Positions 10,826 through 22,828 of a DNA stretch of 64,000 nucleotides are shown here, piece after piece. Both the position numbers and the translations under genes were made by a program. The notes under the pieces are model-generated. The model had not been told where the DNA came from. It did not search any database and worked only from the letters and a program-made list of their open reading frames with translations. This stretch comes from an uncultured Pelagibacteraceae bacterium (GTDB lineage Bacteria; Pseudomonadota; Alphaproteobacteria; Pelagibacterales; Pelagibacteraceae). Location: NCBI GenBank assembly GCA_902572515.1, contig CACGGJ010000001.1:109415-173414 (forward strand). Reading direction: 5' to 3'. The first letter of the stretch is position 1, and every line of letters begins with the position of its first letter.

Positions 10826-12124
10826 CTATCTTCCAATTCCAAAATATTTAAAACCCATTTTCTTAATCTTATCAGGAGAAAAAATATTTCTCATATCATA
10901 AATAATGAGATTTTTATTTTTAGAAAATTTTCTAAAATTTATTGATTTGAAATCATTCCATTCAGTATGAATTATAATTAAATCAGATCCTTTAATTGAA
11001 TCTTGTATAGATTGTGAGAATTGAACATTTTTTAATTTACTAAATTCCTTTTTAAAGCCAGTAGGATCATAGTATTTAATTTGAGCACCTCTTCTTGATA
11101 AATAAGGAATTAATTTTAAGCTTGATGAATCTCTCATATCATCTGTGTTAGCTTTAAATGTTACCCCCAAAAAAGATATTTTTTTATTTTTAACTTTATT
11201 TTTTAATATTAAATTAACTCTTTTTTGCAATATATCTGACCTAATTTCATTGGATTTAATTACACTTTTTATTACGGATAAATTAGTTTTAAATTTATCC
11301 GCTGTAGAAACAATTGCTTTGGTATCTTTTGGAAAACAAGATCCGCCATAAGCTGGCCCTGCTCTTAAAAACCTACCTCCAATTCTTTTATCAAGACCTA
11401 TACCTATTGAAATATCCTCAACATCAATCCCAGTTTTTTCACATAAATTTGCTATTTCATTAATAAATGTAATTTTAGTTGCTAAAAAAGCATTCGATGC
11501 ATATTTAATTAATTCTGCAGCTCGTCTATTTGTGGATAGAAACTTTGCGCCTTTAGATATTAATGGAGAATATAGGTTTTTTAATATTTTTTTAGATTTT
11601 TCATCATTAGAACCAATAACAACTCTATCAGGATAAATAAAATCACGTATTGCCTCTCCTTCTCTTAAAAATTCAGGATTTGAAACAACAGAGAAATACT
11701 TTCTACTTACCTTTTTGGCAATAATCTTCTCTACTTCATCTCCTGTAGTTACAGGAACTGTAGATTTATTGATTATAATTTTGAATTTATTTATAGATTT
11801 AGAGATTTCTTTTGCTACAGAATAAACCTGGCTAAGATCTGCGCTATTACTATTTCTTCTAGTAGGAGTTCCTACACATACAAAAACAATATCAGATTTC
11901 TTTATAGATTCTTTTAACTTTGTTGAAAAATTTAGTCTTTTATTTTTATAATTTTTTAAAACTAATTCTTCTAAACCAGGCTCATAAATAGGTATGATGC
12001 CTTTTTTTAAATTATTAATTTTGTTATTATCTTTATCTACACATATAACATCATTACCTAGGTCAGCAAAACAAACACCGCTTACTAAACCAACATAGCC
12101 AGTACCAATCATACATAATTTCAT
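10826..12124 (-). CDS. ugd: UDP-glucose 6-dehydrogenase
   Basis: MKLCMIGTGYVGLVSGVCFADLGN, AGPAYGGSCFPKDTKAI. Confidence 0.95.
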   Translation of the reverse strand: MKLCMIGTGYVGLVSGVCFADLGNDVICVDKDNNKINNLKKGIIPIYEPGLEELVLKNYKNKRLNFSTKLKESIKKSDIVFVCVGTPTRRNSNSADLSQVYSVAKEISKSINKFKIIINKSTVPVTTGDEVEKIIAKKVSRKYFSVVSNPEFLREGEAIRDFIYPDRVVIGSNDEKSKKILKNLYSPLISKGAKFLSTNRRAAELIKYASNAFLATKITFINEIANLCEKTGIDVEDISIGIGLDKRIGGRFLRAGPAYGGSCFPKDTKAIVSTADKFKTNLSVIKSVIKSNEIRSDILQKRVNLILKNKVKNKKISFLGVTFKANTDDMRDSSSLKLIPYLSRRGAQIKYYDPTGFKKEFSKLKNVQFSQSIQDSIKGSDLIIIHTEWNDFKSINFRKFSKNKNLIIYDMRNIFSPDKIKKMGFKYFGIGR

Positions 12125-12936
12125 AATTTACCTATTATTTTTGAAGAGTTGATGTAACCTTTCATTGTTCCACAATCAAGATATTTACCTTCAAAATTAT
12201 GTGCAACAAATTTCTCTTTGTCATTTATTAACTCTTGAATTGCATCGGTTATATGGATTTCATTTCCTTTACTTGGTTTTAATGATTTAAGTTTCTTAAA
12301 AATTGTTCTTGGCAATATGTATCTACCTATAACAGCATTATTTGACGGTGCATTTTTAATAGATGGTTTTTCTACAACACCATCAATCAAATAATCTGTT
12401 TTATTTAATTTTTTATTTAATTTATAAATACCCCATCTTGAAACAGTTTTTTTATTCACCTTCATAGAAGCCATAACCGAAGAACTGTATTTACTATGAA
12501 CTCTTATCATAGCTTTTGAGCAATTTTTTTTAATTATTAGATCATCAGGTAACAACATTAAAAAATATTTATTTTTAATGAATTTTTGTGTTTTAAGTAC
12601 TGCATCACCAGTACCTTTGGGATTATTTTGATATACAAATTTTATTTTTTTTTTATATTTTAGTATTTTTTTATACTCATTAATTATTCTTTGATCTTTC
12701 TTTTTTTTAATAATACTTTGATAAAAATTATCACTGTAAAAGTATTTTTTAATCATTTGTTTCTTGGTAGATATTATAAAAACTATTTCTTTAATTCCGG
12801 CATCAATACATTCATCAAGGATATACTCAATTCCAGGCTTACCGTTTATAGGTAGAAGCTCTTTAGCAAATACACTAGTTAAAGGCAGCAGCCTGGTACC
12901 TAAACCAGCCAAAGGAATAATTGCTTGTTTAATCAT
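12121..12936 (-). CDS. galU: UTP-glucose-1-phosphate uridylyltransferase
   Basis: IIPLAGLGTRLLPLTSVFAKELLPINGKPGIEYI. Confidence 0.93.
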   Translation of the reverse strand: MIKQAIIPLAGLGTRLLPLTSVFAKELLPINGKPGIEYILDECIDAGIKEIVFIISTKKQMIKKYFYSDNFYQSIIKKKKDQRIINEYKKILKYKKKIKFVYQNNPKGTGDAVLKTQKFIKNKYFLMLLPDDLIIKKNCSKAMIRVHSKYSSSVMASMKVNKKTVSRWGIYKLNKKLNKTDYLIDGVVEKPSIKNAPSNNAVIGRYILPRTIFKKLKSLKPSKGNEIHITDAIQELINDKEKFVAHNFEGKYLDCGTMKGYINSSKIIGKL

Positions 12937-12970
12937 TTAAATGTTTTACTTATTAAATATTTTAATACAA

Positions 12971-13786
12971 ATGAAAATTTTATTAAACAATACGTCATTA
13001 TTTGAATCATTAAGGCCATTTAATGACCTTGGTTTTGTTCCTACTATGGGCGGAATACATAAAGGTCATTTGTCACTAATAGATAAATCAAAAAAACTTT
13101 GTAAAAAAACAATTGTAAGTATTTTTGTAAATCCAAAACAATTTAATAACAAAAAAGATTTAAGATCCTATCCAAGAAATATCAAAAAGGATTTAAAAAT
13201 TCTTAAAAAAAGCAAAAAAGTTGATTTTGTTTATCTTCCTAAATTCAAAGATATATACAAAGATAAAAAAAAACCACAAATTACATTACTTAAAAAAGAT
13301 AAAATTTTGTGTGCAAAGTTTAGAAAAGGTCATTTTGAAGGTGTTTTAGATGTAATGAATAAACTAACTAAAATTATAAATCCCCAAAAAATATTTATGG
13401 GAGAAAAAGATTTTCAACAATTATATTTGGTAAAAAAACAATTAGAAAGAACATATAAAACCAAGGTCATTCCTTGTAAAACAATTCGCGATAGCAATAA
13501 TGTGGCACTTTCATCAAGAAACCTTCTTTTAAATAAATCTAGTATAGTCATTGCAGCAAAAATTTATAAAAAACTAGTGTGTATTAAAAAAAATATTAAA
13601 AATAAGAAAAAAATTTCGAGCTTTTTAAATCTTAAAAAAAAAGAATTAAAAAATAATTATAAAATAAAAATTGATTATTTAGAGCTAAGAAATATAAATA
13701 ATTTGAAAATTTCAAGCACAAAACAAAATTCAAGATTATTTATCGCTTATTATTTAAACAATATCAGATTAATAGATAACCTGTAA
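12971..13786 (+). CDS. panC: Pantothenate synthetase
   Basis: LGFVPTMGGIHKGHLSLI, VSIFVNPKQFN, MGEKDFQQ; start at internal Met MKILLNN. Confidence 0.92.
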   Translation: MKILLNNTSLFESLRPFNDLGFVPTMGGIHKGHLSLIDKSKKLCKKTIVSIFVNPKQFNNKKDLRSYPRNIKKDLKILKKSKKVDFVYLPKFKDIYKDKKKPQITLLKKDKILCAKFRKGHFEGVLDVMNKLTKIINPQKIFMGEKDFQQLYLVKKQLERTYKTKVIPCKTIRDSNNVALSSRNLLLNKSSIVIAAKIYKKLVCIKKNIKNKKKISSFLNLKKKELKNNYKIKIDYLELRNINNLKISSTKQNSRLFIAYYLNNIRLIDNL

Positions 13787-13788
13787 TT

Positions 13789-15162
13789 TTATAAAAAGTA
13801 AGCTCCAACTCCCAAGAAAGAAACAAAACCGATTACATCTGTAATTGTTGTCACAAAAACACTTGAAGCAATCGCTGGATCTATATTCATTTTTTTTAGG
13901 GTAAAAGGAACTAAAATGCCAAATAATCCAGCTATGATCATTGTTAGTACCATTGATATTGCTATAATCAATGAAAGGATACTGTCTTGAAACCATATCT
14001 GTACAATTAAAGCACTTATTGCTGCAAATATAATTCCATTTAAAATACCAATAGAAAATTCTTTAAATACATTAGATGAGAAATTATTTTGAGTTAAATC
14101 ATTTGTAGCTATAGTTCTTACTGTAACTGCAAGTGTTTGCATTCCAGCATTTCCTCCCATTGAAGCTACAATAGGCATCAAGAAAGCTAATACTACCATT
14201 TGTTCGATTGTTGCTCCAAATAAACTAATGCACCATGTGGCTAGAAAGGCAGTAAATAAATTAAGCAAAAGCCAATTGAATCTTCTTTTTGTCTTTTTTA
14301 CAACTCCATCTGTAATTTCTTCATCTCCTACCCCTGCTAATCTTAAAGCATCCTCCTCAGCTTCTTCTTTCAAGACTGTTAAAACGTCATCGTTCATAAT
14401 CATACCAACTAATTTATTATTTTTGTCTACAACGGCGGCTGAATTTAAGTTGTAATTTTCAAATAAGTTAGCAACTTCCTCTTTATCCATTTCAACAGGA
14501 ATTAATAATTGAGATTCTGACATAATTGTTGCCATTTTAGTATCTCGAGGAGTTGTTAAAACTCTAGATGAAGGAACGGTACCTATTGGTTTAAAATCCT
14601 CATTAACAATAAAAATTTCTAAAAACTCCTCTGGTAAATCTTTGTTTTCTCTTAAATAATCAATTGTTTGACCTACAGACCAGTTACTTGGTATAGCTGT
14701 AAATTCACGCTGCATAAGTCTAGCAGCAGTATCTTCTGGATAGCTCAAACTTTCTAAAAGAGCAAATCTATCTTTAGGGGGTAAAGAGCTAAGGATTGCA
14801 TTTTTATCCTCTTCAGGAACATTTTCTAATATAGATATAGCATCGTCTGACTCTAAACCTTTTAGAATACTTACTATAGATTCTGAAGATAAATAGGTAA
14901 TAATTTCTGATTGAATAGACTCATTTAATTCAACAAAAACCTCCGGATCAATATTGAAATTATTTAGTTTAATTAAACTTTCTCTATCTCCTTCGCTAAG
15001 ATGTTCGATGATATCTGCAGCATCAGCAGGGTGCATTTCATTAAATGAATTGGTAATAAATTGAGCATCATTGTTAGCTATTTTGCTAGTAACAACTCTT
15101 ATATATTCTTTATTAAACTCAAAATTTACTTTTTTATCTTTAGTTTTTTTAGTTAAAGACAT
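13789..15162 (-). CDS. mgtE: Magnesium transporter MgtE
   Basis: MHPADAADIIEHL, CBS region, C-terminal TM block MPIVASMGGNAGMQTLAVTVR. Confidence 0.95.
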   Translation of the reverse strand: MSLTKKTKDKKVNFEFNKEYIRVVTSKIANNDAQFITNSFNEMHPADAADIIEHLSEGDRESLIKLNNFNIDPEVFVELNESIQSEIITYLSSESIVSILKGLESDDAISILENVPEEDKNAILSSLPPKDRFALLESLSYPEDTAARLMQREFTAIPSNWSVGQTIDYLRENKDLPEEFLEIFIVNEDFKPIGTVPSSRVLTTPRDTKMATIMSESQLLIPVEMDKEEVANLFENYNLNSAAVVDKNNKLVGMIMNDDVLTVLKEEAEEDALRLAGVGDEEITDGVVKKTKRRFNWLLLNLFTAFLATWCISLFGATIEQMVVLAFLMPIVASMGGNAGMQTLAVTVRTIATNDLTQNNFSSNVFKEFSIGILNGIIFAAISALIVQIWFQDSILSLIIAISMVLTMIIAGLFGILVPFTLKKMNIDPAIASSVFVTTITDVIGFVSFLGVGAYFL

Positions 15163-15223
15163 AAATCTACCTATAATTTAGATTTGCACTATTAATACAT
15201 AATAAAGATAATACAAATTATAA

Positions 15224-15841
15224 ATGAACATTGAGATCAAAAAGTCAATAAAACCAGTAAATTATTTTGATGCTATTAATATACTAGAGTCAAGATTAAA
15301 GGATTTGTATGAAAATAATGAGCAAGAATTAATTTGGACTTTGGAGCATAATGAAGTTTTTACAGGAGGAACTTCTTATAAAGAGAATGAGATTATTGAT
15401 AAATCCATTAATATATTAGAAACGAATAGAGGTGGTAAAATTACTTACCATGGGCCAGGCCAATTAATTTGTTATTTTGTTTTAGATTTAAGAAAAAAAA
15501 AGGATATCAGAAAATTTATAACAATAATTGAAAAAACAATAATTCAAACTTTAAAATTTTATAAAATAGAAACTTTTCCAGATAAAGATAATATTGGAAT
15601 ATGGCATAAATCTAATAATGAAGTTAAAAAAATTGCTGCAATAGGTATCAGAGTTAGCAAATGGATTGCCTATCATGGTTTTGCAATAAATATAAATAAT
15701 GATCTAGAAAATTATAAAAAAATTATACCATGTGGTATTTCAGATAAAGGAGTAACTAATTTGAAAAATATTTTAGATCAGGATTACTCAAATCTAAATG
15801 ATATATTAATTAAAAATTTTATTTCAAATTTAAAAATCTAA
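15224..15841 (+). CDS. lipB: Lipoyl(octanoyl) transferase
   Basis: [27 protein letters not shown]-like motif, [11 protein letters not shown]. Confidence 0.95.
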   Translation: MNIEIKKSIKPVNYFDAINILESRLKDLYENNEQELIWTLEHNEVFTGGTSYKENEIIDKSINILETNRGGKITYHGPGQLICYFVLDLRKKKDIRKFITIIEKTIIQTLKFYKIETFPDKDNIGIWHKSNNEVKKIAAIGIRVSKWIAYHGFAININNDLENYKKIIPCGISDKGVTNLKNILDQDYSNLNDILIKNFISNLKI

Positions 15842-16736
15842 GTCTTTTAGATTTTAAAAGTTTTTGAAAATAATCAGGTAACAATGCTGAATAAGTATGT
15901 TTTATGTCGTTAATTTTAAATTTAATTTGGTATGAATGTAACATTAAATTTTTATTAATTCCTTTATTAGAATTTGATAATTTATATTTTGTATCTCCAA
16001 ATATAGGGTTTCCAATTGCATATAATTGTTTTCTTAACTGATGTTTTCGCCCTGTAATAGGTTTTAATTCTAATAAACTTGCTTCAGAATTTTTATCAAT
16101 GACTTTAAAAATTGTTTTTGCTTTTTCAATTATTTTTTTATCACCATCATACCTAATTAAATCATCATCCCAAACACCGGATTTTTTACTAATTTCACCT
16201 TGGCAGATAGCTAAATATGTTTTGTGTACTTTTCTTAATCTAAATAAAGAAGTAAGCAATTGAGCGCTTTCTCTGTTTTTGGCCATAATAAAAACTCCAG
16301 AAGTATCTTTATCTAATCTATGAACAGAATATGGTTTTGTTCCCTCGAAAATTTCACTTTTAGCAAAAATATCAACTAGATTTTTTTTTGATTTAGTTCC
16401 ACCTTGCACTGATATGCCTGATGCTTTGTTTAAAACAACAAAATTGTCATTGTTGTCAATAATTTGATCTTCATTTGATTTTATAATTTCTTTTGATGGT
16501 AAAAACTTAATTTTTTTTTGTTGAATTATTTCTTTAAATTTAATGTTGAATATATTTATTTCATCTTTCGTTTTTACTTTAGAAGAACTTTTAACTTTCT
16601 TTTTATTGAGCTTAATTTTTCCTGTTCTTAAGTATTTCTCTACAAGTCCTTGAGGAATTTTTCCAATTTTTAATCTTAACCATCTATCCAATCGCATATC
16701 ATTACACGTTGAATCAACGATGTAAGATTTTTTCAT
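15819..16736 (-). CDS. rluC: 23S rRNA pseudouridine synthase, RluC/RluD family
   Basis: [21 protein letters not shown]4-like N-terminus. Confidence 0.88.
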   Translation of the reverse strand: MKKSYIVDSTCNDMRLDRWLRLKIGKIPQGLVEKYLRTGKIKLNKKKVKSSSKVKTKDEINIFNIKFKEIIQQKKIKFLPSKEIIKSNEDQIIDNNDNFVVLNKASGISVQGGTKSKKNLVDIFAKSEIFEGTKPYSVHRLDKDTSGVFIMAKNRESAQLLTSLFRLRKVHKTYLAICQGEISKKSGVWDDDLIRYDGDKKIIEKAKTIFKVIDKNSEASLLELKPITGRKHQLRKQLYAIGNPIFGDTKYKLSNSNKGINKNLMLHSYQIKFKINDIKHTYSALLPDYFQKLLKSKRLRFLNLK

Positions 16737-16746
16737 GATTTAAGAT

Positions 16747-17190
16747 TTAAGCTGTAGCTTGTTTTTTCTCTTCCGTTTTAGGAGATTCTTTAGCTGTGTC
16801 TTTTTTTGGCTTATCAACTCTCTTGGCTTCAACGTCTCTATCAACAAATTCAATTATTGCCATTGGAGCATTATCTCCATACCTAAATCCTGCTTTAATT
16901 ATTCTAGTGTAACCACCTTTTCTATTTTGATATCTTTTAGAAAGTGTTTTTTTAACTTTATTAGCTGATTTAATATCTTGTAATTTAGAAACTAGCATTT
17001 TGGTTGTCTGTAAAGTTTCTTTTTTACCTAGTGTTATTATTTTATCCGCTTGAGGTTTTAAAAATTTAGCTTTTGGCAAAGTAGTTTTAATTTGCTCATA
17101 CTTAATCAAAGAATTAAGCATGTTCTTAAGTAGAGCTTTTCTGTGCTCTGATGTTCTATTTAACTTCTTATTTGCCAAACCATGTCTCAT
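16747..17190 (-). CDS. rplQ: 50S ribosomal protein L17
   Basis: [24 protein letters not shown]. Confidence 0.97.
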   Translation of the reverse strand: MRHGLANKKLNRTSEHRKALLKNMLNSLIKYEQIKTTLPKAKFLKPQADKIITLGKKETLQTTKMLVSKLQDIKSANKVKKTLSKRYQNRKGGYTRIIKAGFRYGDNAPMAIIEFVDRDVEAKRVDKPKKDTAKESPKTEEKKQATA

Positions 17191-18218
17191 TAAATTGCTT
17201 CCTCCAATTTCTTAGACATTTCTGCAATGTTGTCTGGTGGCCAGTTAGGTATTTCCATTCCTAAATATAAAGACATGCCTGTTAAAACTTCTTTAATTTC
17301 ATTTAATGATTTTCTTCCAAAATTAGGTGTTCTCAACATTTCACCTTCAGATTTTTGAACTAGGTCACCGATATAAATAATATTATCATTTTTTAAGCAG
17401 TTCATTGATCTAACTGATAACTCTAACTCATCAACTTTTCTTAGTAAATTTTTGTTAAATTCAGGTTCAGTAGAAACTTCTTTTATAGGTGCTTCAACTG
17501 GCTCATCAAAGTTTATAAACATTTTAAGCTGATCTTGGAAAATTCTAGCTGAATAAGCTACAGCATCTTCAGCAGAAATTGATCCATTAGTTTCAACTTC
17601 CATAATTAACTTATCATAGTCTAATGCTTTACCTTCTCTAGCAGTACTTACTGAATATGAAACTTTTTTAACTGGACTATAAAGTGAGTCTATAGCAATA
17701 AGACCTAATGGTGGTTCTTCAGGTTTATTTAGCTCTGCGGGAACATATCCTTTACCTGTGTTAACATTCATCTCCATATGAAAAGTAGTTTTTTCATCTA
17801 AATTACAAATAACTAAATCAGGATTTAAAATTTCAACATCTGCAACAGGAGCTATATCTGAAGCTTTAATTTCTCCAGGTCCTTTTGCATCTAAAATTAA
17901 TTTTTTTGTACCCTCAGAATTACTTTTTAATGCTAAAGATTTTACATTTAAAACGATATCAGTAACATCTTCTCTAACACCTTTTATTGAAGTGAATTCA
18001 TGTAAAACTCCATCAATTTGAATAGATGTTACAGCAGCACCTCTTATTGATGATAATAAAATTCTTCTTAAAGAATTTCCTAAAGTTAATCCATAACCTT
18101 TTTCTAAAGGCTCAGCTACAATTTTTGCATGAGTTAAGTCATCACTTATTTGTACATCTAATTTAGATGGCTTAATTAATGACTTCCAATTTTTTACATT
18201 AACATTTTCGACTTCCAT
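17190..18218 (-). CDS. rpoA: RNA polymerase subunit alpha
   Basis: [23 protein letters not shown]-terminal domain [14 protein letters not shown]. Confidence 0.98.
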   Translation of the reverse strand: MEVENVNVKNWKSLIKPSKLDVQISDDLTHAKIVAEPLEKGYGLTLGNSLRRILLSSIRGAAVTSIQIDGVLHEFTSIKGVREDVTDIVLNVKSLALKSNSEGTKKLILDAKGPGEIKASDIAPVADVEILNPDLVICNLDEKTTFHMEMNVNTGKGYVPAELNKPEEPPLGLIAIDSLYSPVKKVSYSVSTAREGKALDYDKLIMEVETNGSISAEDAVAYSARIFQDQLKMFINFDEPVEAPIKEVSTEPEFNKNLLRKVDELELSVRSMNCLKNDNIIYIGDLVQKSEGEMLRTPNFGRKSLNEIKEVLTGMSLYLGMEIPNWPPDNIAEMSKKLEEAI

Positions 18219-18667
18219 TAAACTCTCCTTTTCTTTGGTGGTCTAGTTCCATTGTGAGGCATAGGCGTAGTGTCTTTGATTGACAAAATCTTAAATCCTC
18301 TAGCTTGCAATGCTCTCAAAGCTGTTTCTCTTCCTGATCCAGGTCCTTTGACTTCAACGGACAAAGTTTTCATTCCGTACTCAAGAGCTTTCGAAGCTGC
18401 AGAATCAGCTGCAATCTGAGCAGCGTAAGGAGTTGATTTTCTTGATCCCTTAAACCCTTTTTGTCCAGCAGATGCCCATGAAATTACATTTCCATTTGTA
18501 TCAGCAATAGAGATGATGGTATTATTAAATGTTGATTGAACATAAGCAATTCCATTTAAAATATTTTTCTTAACTTTCTTTTTTTTTGAATAAGAACTTT
18601 TTATAATTTTCTTGGTAGATTTTTCTACTTTCTGATCTTTATTCTCAACCTTATCAGTCTTAGCCAT
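18218..18667 (-). CDS. rpsK: 30S ribosomal protein S11
   Basis: [16 protein letters not shown]..., [16 protein letters not shown]. Confidence 0.98.
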   Translation of the reverse strand: MAKTDKVENKDQKVEKSTKKIIKSSYSKKKKVKKNILNGIAYVQSTFNNTIISIADTNGNVISWASAGQKGFKGSRKSTPYAAQIAADSAASKALEYGMKTLSVEVKGPGSGRETALRALQARGFKILSIKDTTPMPHNGTRPPKKRRV

Positions 18668-18669
18668 AA

Positions 18670-19053
18670 CTATTTTTTAGTTGGTGTTAATTTTTTTCCA
18701 GCAATAGCGATTGCTTTTCCTTTTCTTGTCCTAGCATTACATCTAGTTCTTTGTCCTCTAACAGGTAATTTTTTTCTATGTCTTGTTCCTCTATAACAAG
18801 CTAGATCAATTAATCTTTTAATACTTAATGAATAATCTCTCCTTAAATCACCTTCTACTTTAAAGTTTTGATCAATGTACTCTCTAATTTTTAAGATCTC
18901 TTCATCTGTTAATTCATTTACTCTTTTAGCTCTTGGAATTTCTAAAGATGAACAAATTTGCTGAGAGAATTTATCACCAATTCCATAAATATAAGTTAAA
19001 CCTATATGAACAAGCTTATTTTGTGGAATGTTTATACCTGCTATACGAGCCAT
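18670..19053 (-). CDS. rpsM: 30S ribosomal protein S13
   Basis: [13 protein letters not shown]..., [14 protein letters not shown]. Confidence 0.98.
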   Translation of the reverse strand: MARIAGINIPQNKLVHIGLTYIYGIGDKFSQQICSSLEIPRAKRVNELTDEEILKIREYIDQNFKVEGDLRRDYSLSIKRLIDLACYRGTRHRKKLPVRGQRTRCNARTRKGKAIAIAGKKLTPTKK

Positions 19054-19108
19054 AATTTTTGTGATAAATTGTGCCTTTTATATAAGAAGATTAATCAAAG
19101 TCAACGTC

Positions 19109-19672
19109 TTATACATTGATAAAAGTGTCTATTTTACTTGTTATTTCATCAATTTCTAAGCTTCCATCAATCTCTTTAAAATTTGGATTCTCAGAGTAGA
19201 AATTTAGAACTGGTTGGGTTGTTTCCATGTATTTCTCATACCTGGAAACTATCGTATGAGCATCATCATCAGACCTATTTTCTATAATTTTTCTTTTCTC
19301 AAGCCTTTTGAGAATTGTTTCTTTATCTACGTTTAGAAATAAAATTAAATCTATGCTTTGATTTGAATTTTTAAGTAACACTTCTAAATTTTTAGCCTGA
19401 CTTAATGATCGAGGATATCCATCAAAGATTAATTTGTTTTTTTTTTGAGGATCTGATATTAAATTTTGTATAAGTTTATTAACAATATCATCACTTATGA
19501 ATTTTCCATTCTTCATATCATTGGTTATTGCTTTACCAATGTCTGAATTTTTTTTGATTTCTTCTCTTAAAAGATCACCTGTTGAAATTTGAAAAGCTTT
19601 TAATTTGTTTACTAGATATTTAGACTGAGTACCTTTTCCAGCACCAGGAGGTCCAAATAAAATTATATTCAC
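19109..19672 (-). CDS. adk: Adenylate kinase
   Basis: MNIILFGPPGAGKGTQSKYL, FDGYPRSLSQA. Confidence 0.97.
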   Translation of the reverse strand: MNIILFGPPGAGKGTQSKYLVNKLKAFQISTGDLLREEIKKNSDIGKAITNDMKNGKFISDDIVNKLIQNLISDPQKKNKLIFDGYPRSLSQAKNLEVLLKNSNQSIDLILFLNVDKETILKRLEKRKIIENRSDDDAHTIVSRYEKYMETTQPVLNFYSENPNFKEIDGSLEIDEITSKIDTFINV

Positions 19673-20953
19673 TTATTTACCAAATTTTGTTTTTTTAATC
19701 AGTTGTTCGTATTGAGAACTCATTAACCTTGTTTGTATTTGTGTTACAGTATCGATAGCGACTACAACAACAATTAATATAGATGCACCACCTAAATAAA
19801 AAGGTATTGGATAATTTGCAATTAAAAATTCCGGCATCAAACAAACTAGAGTTAAATATAGAGCACCAATCGTAGTTAATTTTGTTGAAATATTTTCAAT
19901 ATACAGCGCTGTACTTTCACCTGGTCTAATTCCCGGTACAAATCCTCCATACTTTCTAAGATTCTCGGCAGTTTCGGATGGATTGAATGTTATAGAAGTA
20001 TAAAAAAAAGTGAAAAATATTATTCCTGATGCATACAGCAACATATAAAGAGGTTGTCCTTGAGTAAAATAAGAGCTCAAGTTTAAAAATGTTTCATTAT
20101 TAGAAAATGAAAAATTTGAAAATGTTACTGGTAGTAATAGAAGTGCAGAAGCAAAAATTGCAGGAATTACTCCAGCTTGATTTATTTTCAAAGGTAAATG
20201 TGATGACTCTCCTCCATACATCTTATTACCCATTTGTCTTTTTGGATAATTAATTAGAATTTTTCTTAATGCTCTTTCCATAAAAACTACAAAAAGAATT
20301 GTAGCTATTAATAGAACAAATATAGCTAGGATCATAAATGTTGAAACTGCACCCGTTCTACCTAATTCAAAAGTTGTAACCAACGCTCTTGGAATTTCTG
20401 CTACAATACCAGCAAAAATTATTAACGATATACCGTTACCAATACCCCTTTGAGTGATTTGTTCTCCTAACCACATTAAAAATATTGTTCCAGCAACAAT
20501 TGTTGTAACAGTAGTTATTTTAAAAAAAGCTCCTGGATTAATTACTAAGTCTGCTGATGACTCTAATCCAACAGACAAACCATATCCTTGAACTGTTGCA
20601 AGCAACACTGTTCCATACCTAGTAATTTGAGTAATTTTAGCTCTACCTGTCTCACCTTGAGCTTTTAGATTTTTAAAATAATCAGAAACTCCAGTCAAAA
20701 GTTGAACTATAATTGCTGAAGAAATGTAAGGCATTATACCTAATGCAAAAATTGCCATTCTACTAACTGCACCTCCTGCAAAAACATTAAACATTCCTAA
20801 CAACCCTTTTTGATTGCCCTCCATCATTATTTTCAATTGTTCTGGGTCTATACCTGGTAAAGGTACAAAAGTTCCAAATCTATAAACGGCTAAGATTAAA
20901 ATAGTAAATATAATTCTATTTCTTAAATCATTTGTTGATGATGATGCGCTCAT
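19673..20953 (-). CDS. secY: Protein translocase subunit SecY
   Basis: RFGTFVPLPGIDP..., multiple TM helices. Confidence 0.98.
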   Translation of the reverse strand: MSASSSTNDLRNRIIFTILILAVYRFGTFVPLPGIDPEQLKIMMEGNQKGLLGMFNVFAGGAVSRMAIFALGIMPYISSAIIVQLLTGVSDYFKNLKAQGETGRAKITQITRYGTVLLATVQGYGLSVGLESSADLVINPGAFFKITTVTTIVAGTIFLMWLGEQITQRGIGNGISLIIFAGIVAEIPRALVTTFELGRTGAVSTFMILAIFVLLIATILFVVFMERALRKILINYPKRQMGNKMYGGESSHLPLKINQAGVIPAIFASALLLLPVTFSNFSFSNNETFLNLSSYFTQGQPLYMLLYASGIIFFTFFYTSITFNPSETAENLRKYGGFVPGIRPGESTALYIENISTKLTTIGALYLTLVCLMPEFLIANYPIPFYLGGASILIVVVVAIDTVTQIQTRLMSSQYEQLIKKTKFGK

Positions 20954-20962
20954 ATAAACAAA

Positions 20963-21415
20963 CTATTTTTTTAATTGAATAGATCCACCAATTTTTTCTA
21001 GTTTTTCTATTGCTGATTTAGATGCTAGGTCAGCTTCAATATTAATTTTATCTTTTACTTCACCAGAACCTAAAATTTTTAATTTTTTTGAGTTTTTATT
21101 TATTAATTTAAGTTTTTTTAATAATTCTGAGTTTAATACTTCATTTGGATTAATATTTTTTTTGTCTATGTAAGATTGAATTTTATCTAGATTTAAAATT
21201 GCAACACTCTCTTTTGATATTGGGTTAAAACCTCTTTTTGGAAGTCGTCTGTATAATGGCATTTGACCACCTTCAAAACTTTTTATGGCTACACCAGATC
21301 TTGATTTTTGACCCTTAACACCTCTGCCTGATGTTTTACCTTTACCCGAACCAATTCCTCTTCCTACTCTTATTTTAGATTTATTGATTTTTTCTCTATT
21401 ATTTAAAGTAATCAT
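20963..21415 (-). CDS. rplO: 50S ribosomal protein L15
   Basis: [26 protein letters not shown]. Confidence 0.97.
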   Translation of the reverse strand: MITLNNREKINKSKIRVGRGIGSGKGKTSGRGVKGQKSRSGVAIKSFEGGQMPLYRRLPKRGFNPISKESVAILNLDKIQSYIDKKNINPNEVLNSELLKKLKLINKNSKKLKILGSGEVKDKINIEADLASKSAIEKLEKIGGSIQLKK

Positions 21416-21930
21416 TATCCTCTTTTTTCAATTATTTCAGAAATTTTTTTATTTCTAATTGCTGATATTTGCTTTGGTGAACTTTGTTTCATTAACGCTT
21501 TCATTGTAGCTCGAATAACATTATGTGCATTGGAAGTTCCCATTGACTTTGCAACAATATCTTTTACTCCTAAAACTTCACATACTGCCCTAACAGGACC
21601 ACCTGCTATTATACCTGTTCCTTTAGAAGCAGCTCTTAATACTATTCTACCAGAACCATCTTTTGCCTTAACGTCATGGTGTATCGTTCTTCCTTCTCTT
21701 AATGGTATATGAGTAAGTTTTCTTCTTGCCATTTCATTTGCTTTTTTAATAGCATCAGGTACTTGTTTAGCTTTTGCGTGGGCTATACCAATTTTTCCTG
21801 CTTGGTTTCCAACTACTACTAGCGCTGAAAAACCAAATCTTCTTCCACCTTTAACAACTTTTGTTATACGATTTATATGGACAAGTTTTTCTAATATATT
21901 ATCTGTTTTTTTATCTTTTAAGTTTTCCAT
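21415..21930 (-). CDS. rpsE: 30S ribosomal protein S5
   Basis: [22 protein letters not shown]. Confidence 0.97.
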   Translation of the reverse strand: MENLKDKKTDNILEKLVHINRITKVVKGGRRFGFSALVVVGNQAGKIGIAHAKAKQVPDAIKKANEMARRKLTHIPLREGRTIHHDVKAKDGSGRIVLRAASKGTGIIAGGPVRAVCEVLGVKDIVAKSMGTSNAHNVIRATMKALMKQSSPKQISAIRNKKISEIIEKRG

Positions 21931-21932
21931 AG

Positions 21933-22289
21933 TTAAAATTCCATCCCATTTTCTCTTAAAGTTTCAGCAAAAACTTTAATTCTACCATGATATTTATATG
22001 AACCTCTATCAAAATAAATTTTGGTAATTTTTTTTTCTTGCGCTTTTTTTGCTAATTTTTGAGCAACCAATTTAGATAATTCAGTTTTATTAGCTTTATC
22101 GGCTGACTTAAGATCTTTTTCTATAGATGAAGCTGATAACAAGGTTATATTTTTTGTATCATCAATTATTTGAGCTGAAATATTTTTTGATGATCTAGAA
22201 ATACTTAATCTAAATCTATCTTTTGAAGCAACTTTTTTAACTCTATTGCTAACTCTAAATCTTTTTCTGATACTAGTGTTTAGTTTCAT
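21933..22289 (-). CDS. rplR: 50S ribosomal protein L18
   Basis: [26 protein letters not shown]. Confidence 0.97.
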   Translation of the reverse strand: MKLNTSIRKRFRVSNRVKKVASKDRFRLSISRSSKNISAQIIDDTKNITLLSASSIEKDLKSADKANKTELSKLVAQKLAKKAQEKKITKIYFDRGSYKYHGRIKVFAETLRENGMEF

Positions 22290-22828
22290 TACTTTTTCTT
22301 TCCTTCTTTTTTAAGGACATATTGACCTTTTTCTCGAACACCTTTGCCTTTATAAGGTTCAATTTTTCTTAATGTTTTAATTTTAGACGCAACTTCTCCA
22401 ACTAGCTGCTTATCAGATCCTGTGATTTTTAATGTTGTTTGTTTTTCAACTGCAATTTTAATACCTTCTGGTATATCAAAATTGATATCGTGACTATAAC
22501 CCAATTGTAAATTTAACTGATTTCCTTTTAAGGCAGCTCTATAACCAACACCAACTAATTCTAAAGTTTTTTCATATCCTGTGCTGGATCCAATAACTGC
22601 ATTATTGATTAAACTTCTATTCATGCCCCAAAGTCTTTTTGAGTTTTGATCTACTTTTTTTGGTTTAATAGAAATTTCTTTTCCTTCAATAATATCTAAA
22701 TTAAACATATCTAGATCAACATTGATTGATTTTTTCCCTAAAGGTCCTTCTATATTTATAATATTTCCAGCTAAAGCAACTTTTACTTTTTCAGGGATAG
22801 ATATATTTATTTTACCTATTTTAGACAT
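22289..22828 (-). CDS. rplF: 50S ribosomal protein L6
   Basis: [15 protein letters not shown]..., [23 protein letters not shown]. Confidence 0.97.
   Translation of the reverse strand: MSKIGKINISIPEKVKVALAGNIINIEGPLGKKSINVDLDMFNLDIIEGKEISIKPKKVDQNSKRLWGMNRSLINNAVIGSSTGYEKTLELVGVGYRAALKGNQLNLQLGYSHDINFDIPEGIKIAVEKQTTLKITGSDKQLVGEVASKIKTLRKIEPYKGKGVREKGQYVLKKEGKKK

Noticed and set aside
13769-13996. 75-aa minus-strand ORF overlapping mgtE
   Set aside because: Alternative frame of the mgtE 3' end with no recognisable features.
15819-15841. 23-bp convergent overlap of lipB and the rluC-like gene
   Set aside because: Ordinary in compact genomes.
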